Assembly (NCBI RefSeq): GCF_000383675.1 | Contig: NZ_KB911821.1 | Span: 124,001-188,000, forward strand | Reading direction: 5' to 3' | Length of the DNA: 64,000 nucleotides | From: Terracoccus sp. 273MFTsu3.1 | GTDB lineage: Bacteria > Actinomycetota > Actinomycetes > Actinomycetales > Dermatophilaceae | Part shown: piece after piece, positions 39,492 to 49,367 of the stretch | How positions within the stretch are numbered: the stretch's first letter is position 1 | How the letters are laid out: the number at the start of each line of letters is the position of its first letter | Translations under genes and position numbers: made by a program | Notes under the pieces: generated by a model | The model's input: the letters and a program-made list of their open reading frames with translations, nothing else | Told to the model about the DNA's origin: nothing | Database searches by the model: none

Positions 39492-40892
39492 ATGCCTCGC
39501 CTTGCCATGCCCACCTCCCGCGACCAGCGCTCGGCCACGCCGACGCCTGCTCGCGAGATCGCGCGCATCGCCGTGCCGGTGAGCATGGAGTTCGTCCTCA
39601 TGCTCGTGCTCAACTTCGTCAACCAGATCGTCGTCGGGAGCCTCGGGGCCACCGCGATCGCCGCGGTGGGCTTCTCCAACAGCCTCACCTTCATCCTCGC
39701 GGTGACGCTCGGCTGTCTCGGCACGTCGGTGAGCATCCTCGTGGCGCGGGCGCACGGCGCCGGTCGCCGGGACGCCCTCGACCACACGGTCACGGCGGCG
39801 CTGCTCGTCGCCTTGGGGCTCGGCGTCGTCGTCTCGCTCGTGCCGTGGCTCCTCGCCGACCACCTGATGTCGCTCGTCGGGGCCTCCCCGTCGGTGGCGG
39901 CCGCGGGCACCGACTACTTCCGCCTCACCGTCCTCGCGACGCTGCCGGTCATGCTCAGCGCGATCCTCTCGGGCGTCCTCCGCTCGGCCGGCCGGCCGAC
40001 GAGCCCCATGATCGCGACGATGGTCACCGTGGTCGCGAACTCGGCGATCGCGTACTCCCTCGTCGTCGGGCTCGGCCCGCTGCCCTCGCTCGGTGTCGCG
40101 GGCGCCGGCTGGGCCACCCTCGTGACGGCCGTCGTCAAGTCGCTCATCCTGCTGTGGATGGCCTACGGACGACGCGCCGTCGTCGGCTGGAGCCTGCCCG
40201 ACAGCGTCCGGCAGTGGCGGGCCGTCATCGTGCCTCTCTTCGTCCTCGCGCTCCCGCTCGGCGTCACCGAGCTCTTCTGGACGGTCGGGACCTTCCTCTA
40301 CAACGTCGTGTTCCAGCAGCTCGGCGACGAGGCGCTGGCCGCCGCGCAGATCGTCACGACGCTGGAGGGCGTCTTCGTCGTCGGCAGCATCGGGCTCATG
40401 AGCGCCACGACCACCCTCGTCGGCCGATCCGTCGGGCGCGGGGACGTCGACGACGCGATGGCCTGGGTGCGGCGGCTGACCCGCGCGGGCCTCGGGACGG
40501 CTGCGGTCTTCGGGGTCCTCTTCGCCGCCTCGGTGCTGCTGCTCGACATCCTCTTCGGGGAGGCGGGTCGCGACGTGCGCACCATGGCCGGCGTCGGCAT
40601 CCTCATCAACGCGGCGTTCCAGGTGGTCAAGGTGCGCAACATGATCGTCGGTGCGGGCGTGCTGCCCAGCGCCAACGACGTGCGTGGGGTGATCATGGGC
40701 GACGTCGTCGGGGCCTTCCTGATCGGGCTGCCGCTCGCCGTCCTCCTCGGCCTGCACACGCCGCTCGGCTACGTCGGCATCTTCGTGGCCCGCATCCTCG
40801 AGGAGCTGGCCAAGCTCGCCATCTTCACGTGGCGGGCGCGTCGCATCCGCTGGGAGCGCCTCGTCGTGCCGCGCGAGGCCGTCGCCGCCTGA
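39492..40892 (+). CDS. MATE-family multidrug/sodium exporter
   Basis: 466-residue polytopic protein with about twelve helices in two halves. Typical MATE segments include VSMEFVLMLVLNFVNQIVVG in the first half and ALPLGVTELFWTVGTFLYNV in the second. Substrates unknown. The start at ATG 39492 is supported by GAAAGG about eight bases upstream; an ATG at 39507 would remove five residues. Confidence 0.88.
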   Translation: MPRLAMPTSRDQRSATPTPAREIARIAVPVSMEFVLMLVLNFVNQIVVGSLGATAIAAVGFSNSLTFILAVTLGCLGTSVSILVARAHGAGRRDALDHTVTAALLVALGLGVVVSLVPWLLADHLMSLVGASPSVAAAGTDYFRLTVLATLPVMLSAILSGVLRSAGRPTSPMIATMVTVVANSAIAYSLVVGLGPLPSLGVAGAGWATLVTAVVKSLILLWMAYGRRAVVGWSLPDSVRQWRAVIVPLFVLALPLGVTELFWTVGTFLYNVVFQQLGDEALAAAQIVTTLEGVFVVGSIGLMSATTTLVGRSVGRGDVDDAMAWVRRLTRAGLGTAAVFGVLFAASVLLLDILFGEAGRDVRTMAGVGILINAAFQVVKVRNMIVGAGVLPSANDVRGVIMGDVVGAFLIGLPLAVLLGLHTPLGYVGIFVARILEELAKLAIFTWRARRIRWERLVVPREAVAA

Positions 40893-40916
40893 CGGGCCGG
40901 CCGGTCGCCCCTGCCA

Positions 40917-41531
40917 TCAGCCGGTGACGAGGAGCTCCTGGCGCATCCCGTCGGCGTAGTGGTTCTCGAGGTTGCAGACGAGCTCGTAGTGGCCCGGCGC
41001 CAAGGTGACGGTCACCCAGCCGACGGCGCCGGAGACGATGCCCTCACCGTGGCCCGCGGCGCAGGACGCCGAGGCCTCCCCGAGGCTGCCCGACTCGTCG
41101 ACCGTGCCGTCCCGGCCGGGCACGCGCTGTCCGGCGCCGGCGCCGGCGACGAGCGGCAGGACGACGAGCTCGTGGGTGCGCCACCCGGAGTTCTCCACGA
41201 CGACGCTCACGGGTCCGGAGTGGACGGTCGCGGGCCGCGCGACGAGCAGCATCCGGGCTCCCACCCGGGCGACACCGCCCATCATCCGCGACATGCCCAT
41301 GTCGACGAGGCTGACGGTCACCCGTGACCCGGGAAGGTCGGTCGGGGCCTCGCACGACAGCGGTGCCCCCATCCGGACGCCGCTGCTCGACCCGGCGCGC
41401 GCGCCACCCATGGCTGCGCCCATCGGGGTCGTGGCCACGGGCGCTGCCGAGCAGCCCGCGAGCGCGAGGGCGACAGCTGCGAACACAGCCCCGCCCGTGC
41501 ACGAGCGACGGATCCGGCGGCTTCTGGCCAT
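40917..41531 (-). CDS. Cupredoxin-like lipoprotein
   Basis: 204 residues. Lipobox LALAGC with Cys about residue 27, Met/Gly/Ala-rich linker, then a cupredoxin domain (about 60-204). The expected type-1 copper ligands are visible: His in GWRTHELVVL and the C-terminal CNLENHYADGM (Cys, His, Met spaced C-x4-H-x4-M). The fold resembles sulfocyanin/plastocyanin-like domains. Likely an extracytoplasmic copper electron carrier or copper-binding protein. Confidence 0.78.
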   Translation of the reverse strand: MARSRRIRRSCTGGAVFAAVALALAGCSAAPVATTPMGAAMGGARAGSSSGVRMGAPLSCEAPTDLPGSRVTVSLVDMGMSRMMGGVARVGARMLLVARPATVHSGPVSVVVENSGWRTHELVVLPLVAGAGAGQRVPGRDGTVDESGSLGEASASCAAGHGEGIVSGAVGWVTVTLAPGHYELVCNLENHYADGMRQELLVTG

Positions 41532-41621
41532 GTCTCGACACTAACCCCGGGGGGTATGCGTGGACCGCGTCTGTGACGCACCAGTCCCCAGCCGGCGACT
41601 CGGGTGCGCGAGAGTGGGGGC

Positions 41622-43628
<2,007 letters not shown>

Positions 43629-43693
43629 GGCGACGAACCGCCCGACATTCGCATCTGGCGGGCCAAACCGCCGCATTCTGCAAGAATCACCGC

Positions 43694-44491
43694 ATGATGG
43701 GCTCAGCGCGCACCGCGGTCGTCGTCGAGGACGACGACGACATCCGTGAGCTCATCACGCACAGCCTCACCATGCAGGGCTTCGAGGTCTCGGCAGCGTC
43801 CTCGGGACAGGCGGGCCTCGAGCTCGTCGTCGCGACCGACCCCGACCTCGTCACCCTCGACCTGGGCCTGCCCGATCTCGACGGGATCGAGGTGTGTCGC
43901 CGGGTGCGCGACGTGAGCCAGGCCTACGTCGTCATGATCAGCGCACGCACCGACGAGATCGACCGCCTCATGGGCCTGGAGATCGGCGCCGACGACTACC
44001 TCACCAAGCCGTTCAGCCCTCGCGAGCTGCAGGCCCGCGTCAACGCGATGTTCCGCCGGCCGCGCACCGGCGGGCCCAACGGCTCCGACGACGCGACGGG
44101 GTCGTCCGGCGTCCTGGCGGCCGCCTCAGCCGGGGGGTCGTCCACGGACGGCGCGACGCCGGACGAGCCGGCACCCGAGCTCGTCCGTCACGGCCGCATC
44201 GCCGTCGACCCGGAGGGACGGGTCGCCATGGTCGACGACCAGGAGGTCGACCTGACCCGCACCGAGTTCGACCTGCTGTCGACCCTGATCAGCGCACCGC
44301 GGCGCGTGTGGTCGCGCGCCGTCCTGCTCGACAGCCTGTGGGGACCCGGCTGGTCCGAGGAGCACCTCGTCGAGGTGCACGTGGGCAACCTCCGCCGCAA
44401 GCTGAGCCGTCTCGGCCCCGACGGCACGCGCGCCCCGATCCGGACCGTGCGGGGCGTGGGCTACCGCATGGAGGAGCCCGACGCGTTCTGA
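43694..44491 (+). CDS. Orphan OmpR-family response regulator
   Basis: 265 residues: receiver domain (VVVEDDDDIRELI, DLVTLDLGLPDLDG with the phospho-Asp, KPF Lys) and a winged-helix DNA-binding domain ending TVRGVGYRMEEP. The linker between them is unusually long (about 45 Ser/Gly/Ala/Asp-rich residues). No kinase is adjacent. The next gene, convergent, encodes an Hpt-like protein. AAGAAT followed by six bases and ATG may be a leaderless promoter box. Confidence 0.88.
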   Translation: MMGSARTAVVVEDDDDIRELITHSLTMQGFEVSAASSGQAGLELVVATDPDLVTLDLGLPDLDGIEVCRRVRDVSQAYVVMISARTDEIDRLMGLEIGADDYLTKPFSPRELQARVNAMFRRPRTGGPNGSDDATGSSGVLAAASAGGSSTDGATPDEPAPELVRHGRIAVDPEGRVAMVDDQEVDLTRTEFDLLSTLISAPRRVWSRAVLLDSLWGPGWSEEHLVEVHVGNLRRKLSRLGPDGTRAPIRTVRGVGYRMEEPDAF

Positions 44492-44549
44492 CGCCTCCGG
44501 TGTGGTGCTGGGGCCGCTGGGCCGCCCGGACGGGACGAGGCGTCCGAGG

Positions 44550-44960
44550 TCAGGCGACGACGGGCGGTGCCGAGCGGTCGAGGTGCGACCGCAGCGCGAC
44601 GCGCGCCCCCGGGGCCAGGCCCAGCATCGACGTCCCTCGTTCGCGGGCCAGCTCGGTCTCCCCACGACTGACCGCGTCGATGACGCAGAGCACGGCCGAC
44701 TCGAGCCGGACGAGTCCGACGGTGGCCGACGAGACGCGCAGGCTGAGCAGCACGTCCATGGCCGCGACCTCGTCGCGGCGGTCGAGCGCAGACGCGGCGC
44801 GGGCCAGCCGCGCATCGAGCATCCGCAGGTAGGTCTGGGCGATGGAGCGGGCGAGGTCGTCGCTCTCGAGCTCCGACGCGAGCCGGGTCAGGGCCCTCGG
44901 GTCGAGCTCGTCGACCGTGAGCCCCGGACAGGCCGGGCTCACGATCCGCTCAGCGGCCAC
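44550..44960 (-). CDS. Hpt-fold-like protein lacking the usual histidine
   Basis: 136 residues, mostly alpha-helical. LARSIAQTYLRMLDARLARA and VAAMDVLLSLRVSSATVGLV follow the helix pattern of histidine phosphotransfer domains, but where Hpt proteins have AHTLKGSSxxLG this one has LLSLRVSSATVG, so the phospho-accepting His is replaced. It converges on the response regulator. The GTG start has no clear ribosome site; GTG 44942 is an alternative. The Hpt assignment is tentative. Confidence 0.55.
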   Translation of the reverse strand: MAAERIVSPACPGLTVDELDPRALTRLASELESDDLARSIAQTYLRMLDARLARAASALDRRDEVAAMDVLLSLRVSSATVGLVRLESAVLCVIDAVSRGETELARERGTSMLGLAPGARVALRSHLDRSAPPVVA

Positions 44961-45174
44961 GGCCGGCGCCGAAGGCGTCCGGGACCAGAGCCGTCCCGGG
45001 GCGCCGCGCAGGTCGGGCGATGTCCCGGGTCGGGACGGGCCGGCCTCCCACCGGCCGGCCCGTCCCGCTCCGGTCCACTCCCCCCACCGAAAGCTTCGAG
45101 TGGGCCCGCCGACCGGAGAGGGTGCCGCGACCGCGCACCGTCACTGCAGGGTCAGTGTGGGTGCTGATGGCCAT
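44950..45174 (-). CDS. Possible small gene with strong ribosome site
   Basis: 74-codon frame whose ATG at 45174 follows GGAGGAG by seven bases, an unusually good ribosome site here. The product is Arg/Gly/Pro-rich and resembles nothing I know; the second half runs through the hairpin at 45032-45066. Its stop (TGA, 44950-44952) overlaps the Hpt-like start region in another frame. It may be a real leader peptide, or the true N-terminus of the Hpt-like gene if a frameshift exists. Confidence 0.3.
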   Translation of the reverse strand: MAISTHTDPAVTVRGRGTLSGRRAHSKLSVGGVDRSGTGRPVGGRPVPTRDIARPARRPGTALVPDAFGAGRGR

Positions 45175-45422
45175 GGCGCTCTCCTCCCCGGATCGGCGGG
45201 CACTCGCCCGAAGGTCTCTGAGTCAGCGAGCCCGTCCCCCGACCGTTGCTGCTGATGAGGACGACTCTGCCGCGCCAAGTGCAAGGGGCGAACCCCTGGG
45301 CGCGCATGGTTTCCGCAAGAAAGCCTCAAGGCCATCCCGGTTCGGCCGGGCGTGCGCCTTTTGTCCTTGCAGAGCGCCACGACGGGTGGCCGGGCACCGT
45401 GCCCCCGAGCAGGCCAGGTGGG
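44961..45422. other. 462-base region between ApbE and the Hpt-like gene
   Basis: Apart from the small frame and hairpin listed separately I see no gene. A somewhat AT-richer part lies at 45300-45365. Confidence 0.5.
45032..45066 (-). terminator. Long GC hairpin downstream of the flavinylation module
   Basis: GGGACGGGCCGG (45032-45043) pairs perfectly with 45055-45066; an 11-base loop can pair further. Best placed to stop minus-strand transcripts from apbE before the Hpt-like gene. Confidence 0.6.
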
Positions 45423-46223
45423 TCAGAGGGCCGTCGACAGGTAGTCCGTCGCGTGCGTCGCGAAGGCCTCGCTCGTGCGCTCCGAGCCGACGAAGAGCGC
45501 CGTGGCCCAGATGTCGGCCCACAGCAGGGTCGGTCCGGTCACCGTCACGGATCCGGGACGTCCGACGAGCTCACCGGACGCCGGGTCGTAGAGGTGGGCT
45601 CCCCGGGCCGCGGTCCCGGAGGTCGCCACGGCCCCACGCGTCAGCGTCAGGGTGTTCGCGATCCGCTGCCGGTCGAGGGGGTCCTCGATGCCGACCCGCC
45701 AGACGATGGCCTCGGGTCCGTCGGCGGGCATGTCGGGATGGGCACCGATCAGGATGTCGCCACCGGCGTTGATGCAGAAGGAGATCCGCTCCAGCGCGGA
45801 CAGGGGCACGGACGCACGGTCGACGGCCCACCCCTTGACGAGGCCGGTCGGGTCGAACGCGAGGTCACCGTCGCCCGTGGGCAGCAGGGTCGTGAACGCC
45901 CCCTCGGTGAGCACCTCGGCCTCCTGCCCGAGGCGCAGCGCCTCCTCCACGAGGGGACTGCACTGCGAGAGCTGGACCTCCTCGCGGCGCAGCCGCATGA
46001 GGTCGGAGTCGTCGCGGTAGGTCGAGAAGATCGAGTCCATCTCGCGCAGGATGCGGAAGGCCGACGCCACCGCCTCCTGGGCGGCGAGACCGTCGACGTC
46101 GTCGCCGCGCAGGTGGATGGAGATCGGCATGCCCATGATCTGCTCGACCCACGCACGCCGTGCCGGGGCTGGGGCGGGGTCGGGGACGCCGGGCTGGCGC
46201 GGTCGGGTGGCGGGTCGGCTCAT
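45423..46223 (-). CDS. apbE: FAD:protein FMN transferase
   Basis: 266-residue ApbE-family enzyme that covalently attaches FMN from FAD to a Thr of a partner flavoprotein. Visible motifs: MDSIFSTYRDDSDLMRLR, FDPTGLVKGWAVDRA, INAGGDILIG and a late ATALFVGS. It lacks a signal peptide, so it is probably cytoplasmic or tethered indirectly. ATG 46223 has AAGGAG six bases upstream. The obvious substrate is the FMN-binding protein encoded 34 bases upstream. Confidence 0.9.
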   Translation of the reverse strand: MSRPATRPRQPGVPDPAPAPARRAWVEQIMGMPISIHLRGDDVDGLAAQEAVASAFRILREMDSIFSTYRDDSDLMRLRREEVQLSQCSPLVEEALRLGQEAEVLTEGAFTTLLPTGDGDLAFDPTGLVKGWAVDRASVPLSALERISFCINAGGDILIGAHPDMPADGPEAIVWRVGIEDPLDRQRIANTLTLTRGAVATSGTAARGAHLYDPASGELVGRPGSVTVTGPTLLWADIWATALFVGSERTSEAFATHATDYLSTAL

Positions 46224-46257
46224 GGTTCGCTCCTTGGTCGCCTGTCTCAAGAGTGCC

Positions 46258-46863
46258 TCAGAGGTTGGCCTGGTCGATGGCGGACTGCAGGGACTGCGTG
46301 TAGCCGTCCCACGTGTACGTGGCACCGGACACGACGTCGATCTGCGCCGACTGGGCGCTGACGGCCTCCTGGTTGTAGACCGGGACGGCGGCCGAGTTGA
46401 TCATCTGGTCGTGACGGTCGTTCCAGGGGACCTGGAGCACCTCGGCGGCCGTGATCTTGCCGCTCTCGACGGTGATCTGGACCTGGACGTTGCCGTAACG
46501 GGTCATGACGGCGTCACCGGCGTACGTCTTGGCCGCGGACGAGGTGCTCGTCGAACCGGATGAACCGGATGAACCGGACGAACCCGACGACGAGCCGGAC
46601 GAGGACGAGCCGGACGAGGACGTGCCCGAGGTGGTCGAGTCGTCAGCGGTGGTGTCGTCGGCCGGCTCCTGGCCGGACGAGTCGGTCGAGGACGCGGACG
46701 ACGACCCGGACGCGGAGCCGGTGCTCTCGGAGGTCTTGCTGCTCGTCGTCACCTGACGGGTCTCCGCGGCCACGATGGCGGACGAGCTGCGGGACGTGCT
46801 GTAGCTGAAGAGGAGGACGAGCACGGTCAGGGTGCTCATGGCCCAGAGGACGATGCGACGCAT
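46258..46863 (-). CDS. Secreted FMN-binding-domain protein
   Basis: 201 residues. N-terminal signal/anchor (VLWAMSTLTVLVLLFSYS), a Ser/Gly/Thr low-complexity linker (about 35-110, coded by GGAx-type repeats around 46550-46640) and a C-terminal FMN-binding domain. The motif DVVSGATYT (Thr about residue 182) is the flavinylation site recognised by ApbE. Probably an extracytoplasmic electron carrier acting between the neighbouring reductase and an external acceptor. Confidence 0.88.
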   Translation of the reverse strand: MRRIVLWAMSTLTVLVLLFSYSTSRSSSAIVAAETRQVTTSSKTSESTGSASGSSSASSTDSSGQEPADDTTADDSTTSGTSSSGSSSSGSSSGSSGSSGSSGSTSTSSAAKTYAGDAVMTRYGNVQVQITVESGKITAAEVLQVPWNDRHDQMINSAAVPVYNQEAVSAQSAQIDVVSGATYTWDGYTQSLQSAIDQANL

Positions 46864-46932
46864 TGGGGGGCTCGATTCGGTTCGGTACGGGTCGGTGCAG
46901 GTCGCGGAGGCGGACGCGACGGCTGCGAGGTC

Positions 46933-48354
46933 TCAGTAGGCGAATCGCTCGTGGTGCACGGCGCTGGAGGGCACGCCGGCCTCGTGGGCGGCGGTGATGA
47001 CGGCGTCCATCCAGGCGGGGTTGCCGCACACGTAGACGTCGCGCTCGGCGATGTCGGGGACGATCCGGGTCAGGGCCTCGACGTCGCTGAGGTGTCGCGA
47101 GTCGACAGGCAGCCAGCTCTCGCGCTCACGGTTGCGGTGGCCGACGACGGCGACGACGCGGCCGCCCTTGGCGCGGGCGAGGTCGAGCAGCTCGTCGCCG
47201 AGGACGATGTCGGACTGGCTGCCGACGCGGTAGATGACGACGACGCCGTCCGGAGACGCAGGCAGCTCCTCGAGGATGGCGCGCAGCGGCGTGATGCCGA
47301 TGCCGGCTCCGATGAGGACGGCCTTCTCGCTCGTGCGGACCCCGGCGTGCAGGCGGCCGTACGGGCCCTCGACGAGGACCTTGGTGCCCGGGCGGAGGGT
47401 CGCGAGGCGCGCGCTGGAGCCACCGACGGCCTCCGCCGTGATCCGGAGCGAGCGACCGTCGGGCGCGGCGGACAGCGAGTACGGGTTGCCTCGCGTCCAG
47501 CCCGCCCCGTCGAGGAAGCGCCACTGGAAGAACTGGCCGGCGCGGACGGGCAGGCGGTCGAGGCGGCGGCCCGTCATGACGACGGAGGTCACGGTCGGGG
47601 ACTCGGCGACGACCGCGGAGACGACCAGACGGTGGCGGCGCGAACGGACGAGTGGCAGCCCCACCCGGTAGACGAGGACGGCGACCAGGGCGAAGGCGTA
47701 CAGACCCCACCAGAACACCGTCGCGGTGACGTTCGCGTTGAAGTCCGCCCCGGTCCAGAGCTGGTGCGGCAGCGCGAGACCGGCCCCGAGGTAGGCGTAG
47801 AGGTGCAGCAGGTGCCACGACTCGTAGCGCAGCTTGGCCCGGGCCTTCTTCACGGAGGTGACGACGACCATGACGAGCGCGATCGTGCCGGCGAGGGCGA
47901 GCAGCATGCCCGGTGAGTGCAGGACGAGGTCGACGAAGGTGGCGACGACGCCGAGGGCGGTGCCGGCGCTGTAGCCGACGGTGACGAGGACGATGTGGGC
48001 GAGCATGAGGTTGAACGAGGTGAAGCCGACGAGCCGGTGCACACGGGCGAGCTCGTCCTGGCCCCAGGCCTGCTCGACGAGCGGGATACGCGCCATGAGC
48101 AGCACCTGCAGGAGCATCAGCACCGAGGCGACGAGCCCGGCGAGGCGGCCGACGTTGGTGAGGCTCTCACCGAGGGAGCCGAAGGCGGTCAGACCTCCCC
48201 CGGCGACCCAGAGGGCCACGACGAACAGCGTGACCGCCCAGGCGAACACGCCCGAGGCGTCGCGCCACCAGCGGGGCGTGGGGGCGTGGGCCTGGCGTCG
48301 TGACGCGGCCGGCACCGAGAGGTCGCGGCTCTCGGGGAGGGCGAGTGAGGTCAT
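46933..48354 (-). CDS. Ferric-reductase-like transmembrane flavoprotein oxidoreductase
   Basis: 473 residues. About six membrane helices (residues 35-230) with paired histidines (HRLVGFTSFNLMLAHIVLV and SWHLLHLYAYLG) for two haems, then an FAD-binding barrel (GQFFQWRFL, NPYSLSAAP) and an NAD(P)-binding domain (LIGAGIGITPLRAIL, YVCGNPAWM). Likely moves electrons from cytosolic NAD(P)H across the membrane to the flavinylated protein next door. Confidence 0.88.
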   Translation of the reverse strand: MTSLALPESRDLSVPAASRRQAHAPTPRWWRDASGVFAWAVTLFVVALWVAGGGLTAFGSLGESLTNVGRLAGLVASVLMLLQVLLMARIPLVEQAWGQDELARVHRLVGFTSFNLMLAHIVLVTVGYSAGTALGVVATFVDLVLHSPGMLLALAGTIALVMVVVTSVKKARAKLRYESWHLLHLYAYLGAGLALPHQLWTGADFNANVTATVFWWGLYAFALVAVLVYRVGLPLVRSRRHRLVVSAVVAESPTVTSVVMTGRRLDRLPVRAGQFFQWRFLDGAGWTRGNPYSLSAAPDGRSLRITAEAVGGSSARLATLRPGTKVLVEGPYGRLHAGVRTSEKAVLIGAGIGITPLRAILEELPASPDGVVVIYRVGSQSDIVLGDELLDLARAKGGRVVAVVGHRNRERESWLPVDSRHLSDVEALTRIVPDIAERDVYVCGNPAWMDAVITAAHEAGVPSSAVHHERFAY

Positions 48355-48372
48355 GTCACACACATTTGTGAC
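48355..48372. promoter_or_regulatory. Inverted repeat at the start of the reductase gene
   Basis: GTCACA (48355-48360) and TGTGAC (48367-48372) separated by six bases, immediately upstream of the ATG of the reductase gene. The arms are reversed relative to a CRP site. Possible operator. Confidence 0.35.
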
Positions 48373-48404
48373 GGACCCTGTGCGCGCGCTGTGTCGACGG
48401 GGTG

Positions 48405-49367
48405 TCAGTCGTATGAGTCGCCGTCCCCGTGGCCCGTGCCCTCGTGGCGCCATCGGGACAGGTCGGTCGGGCCCGGCTCGACGCCGAGCCGCTGCCGCAG
48501 CCTGGTCGTGTCGAAGACCCGACTGACCGCGAGATGCGAGACGGCGTATGCCGTGAGCAGCGGCGGGGTGGACGCCCGCGTCAGCCGGGCGGTGGCCTCC
48601 AGGGCCAGCGCCGCGGCCCAGGCGATCCCCGCTCCGGTGAAGAGTGGCCGCTCGGGCCATCCGTTGGCCGCGGCGACACCGGCCGCGACCACGGAGAGCG
48701 GCAGAGCATGGGCATCAGCGATGTTGAGAACCGTTGTGTCGCATTCGAATTCGCTGGAGGCGACGGCGGCCTCAGCGACCAGCCGGACGTCGGTGAGGTG
48801 GACGAGCGTGTCGGCGCCGCCCGGGCACAGCAGCCGGCCGTGACGACGGGCGCGCTCGAGCCGCGGGAGCAGCGTCGGGTCGCCGGGACCGTGGACGGCA
48901 TGGGGTCGCAGCACGACGCTGCCCGCGCGCCCGAGGACGAGCCGCTCCTGCTCGGCCTTGGCGCGCGAGTAGGAGGACAGGTGGCGCGTCGTCACCGGCA
49001 CGTCCTCGGTGAAGACGTGCCCCGAGCCGGCCGGGGCACGAAGGGGGTAGACGCTGCACGACGAGACGAGCACGACCCGGGCGCGCGGCCACGTCGCGAG
49101 GACCGCACGCGTGCCACCCACGGTGACGGCGTCGTGGACCTCCCTGGGTGCCCACTCGTCGACGTGGGCGGCGGCATGGACGACGACGTCGACCGGCGAC
49201 GGGTCGGGCAGCACGCCGGTCGTGAGGTCCCACGCACGGTGCACGAGCCCGGGACGCGCCTGAACCGGTCGCCGGGACAGGGCGAGCACCTCGTGTCCGC
49301 GGTCGAGCAGCCGGTCGACGACGGCGGCGCCCACGAAGCCGCTGGCGCCGGACACGGCGACCCTCAT
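48405..49367 (-). CDS. NAD(P)-dependent reductase, OleD/3-beta-HSD-like
   Basis: 320-residue extended short-chain dehydrogenase. GASGFVGAAVVDRLL (nucleotide loop), VLVSSCSVY and catalytic YSRAK are present; RPHAVHGPGDPTLLPRL and LVHLTDVRLVAEA match the OleD type that reduces 2-alkyl-3-keto acids. Last gene of a five-gene operon; its ATG overlaps the preceding stop by four bases. Substrate inferred from neighbours. Confidence 0.8.
   Translation of the reverse strand: MRVAVSGASGFVGAAVVDRLLDRGHEVLALSRRPVQARPGLVHRAWDLTTGVLPDPSPVDVVVHAAAHVDEWAPREVHDAVTVGGTRAVLATWPRARVVLVSSCSVYPLRAPAGSGHVFTEDVPVTTRHLSSYSRAKAEQERLVLGRAGSVVLRPHAVHGPGDPTLLPRLERARRHGRLLCPGGADTLVHLTDVRLVAEAAVASSEFECDTTVLNIADAHALPLSVVAAGVAAANGWPERPLFTGAGIAWAAALALEATARLTRASTPPLLTAYAVSHLAVSRVFDTTRLRQRLGVEPGPTDLSRWRHEGTGHGDGDSYD

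Noticed and set aside
45141-45380. 79-codon minus-strand frame below apbE
   Set aside because: No ribosome site, biased Arg/Pro composition, overlaps the better-supported small frame.
48355-48372. CRP binding site
   Set aside because: The arms are GTCACA-N6-TGTGAC, the reverse of TGTGA-N6-TCACA.
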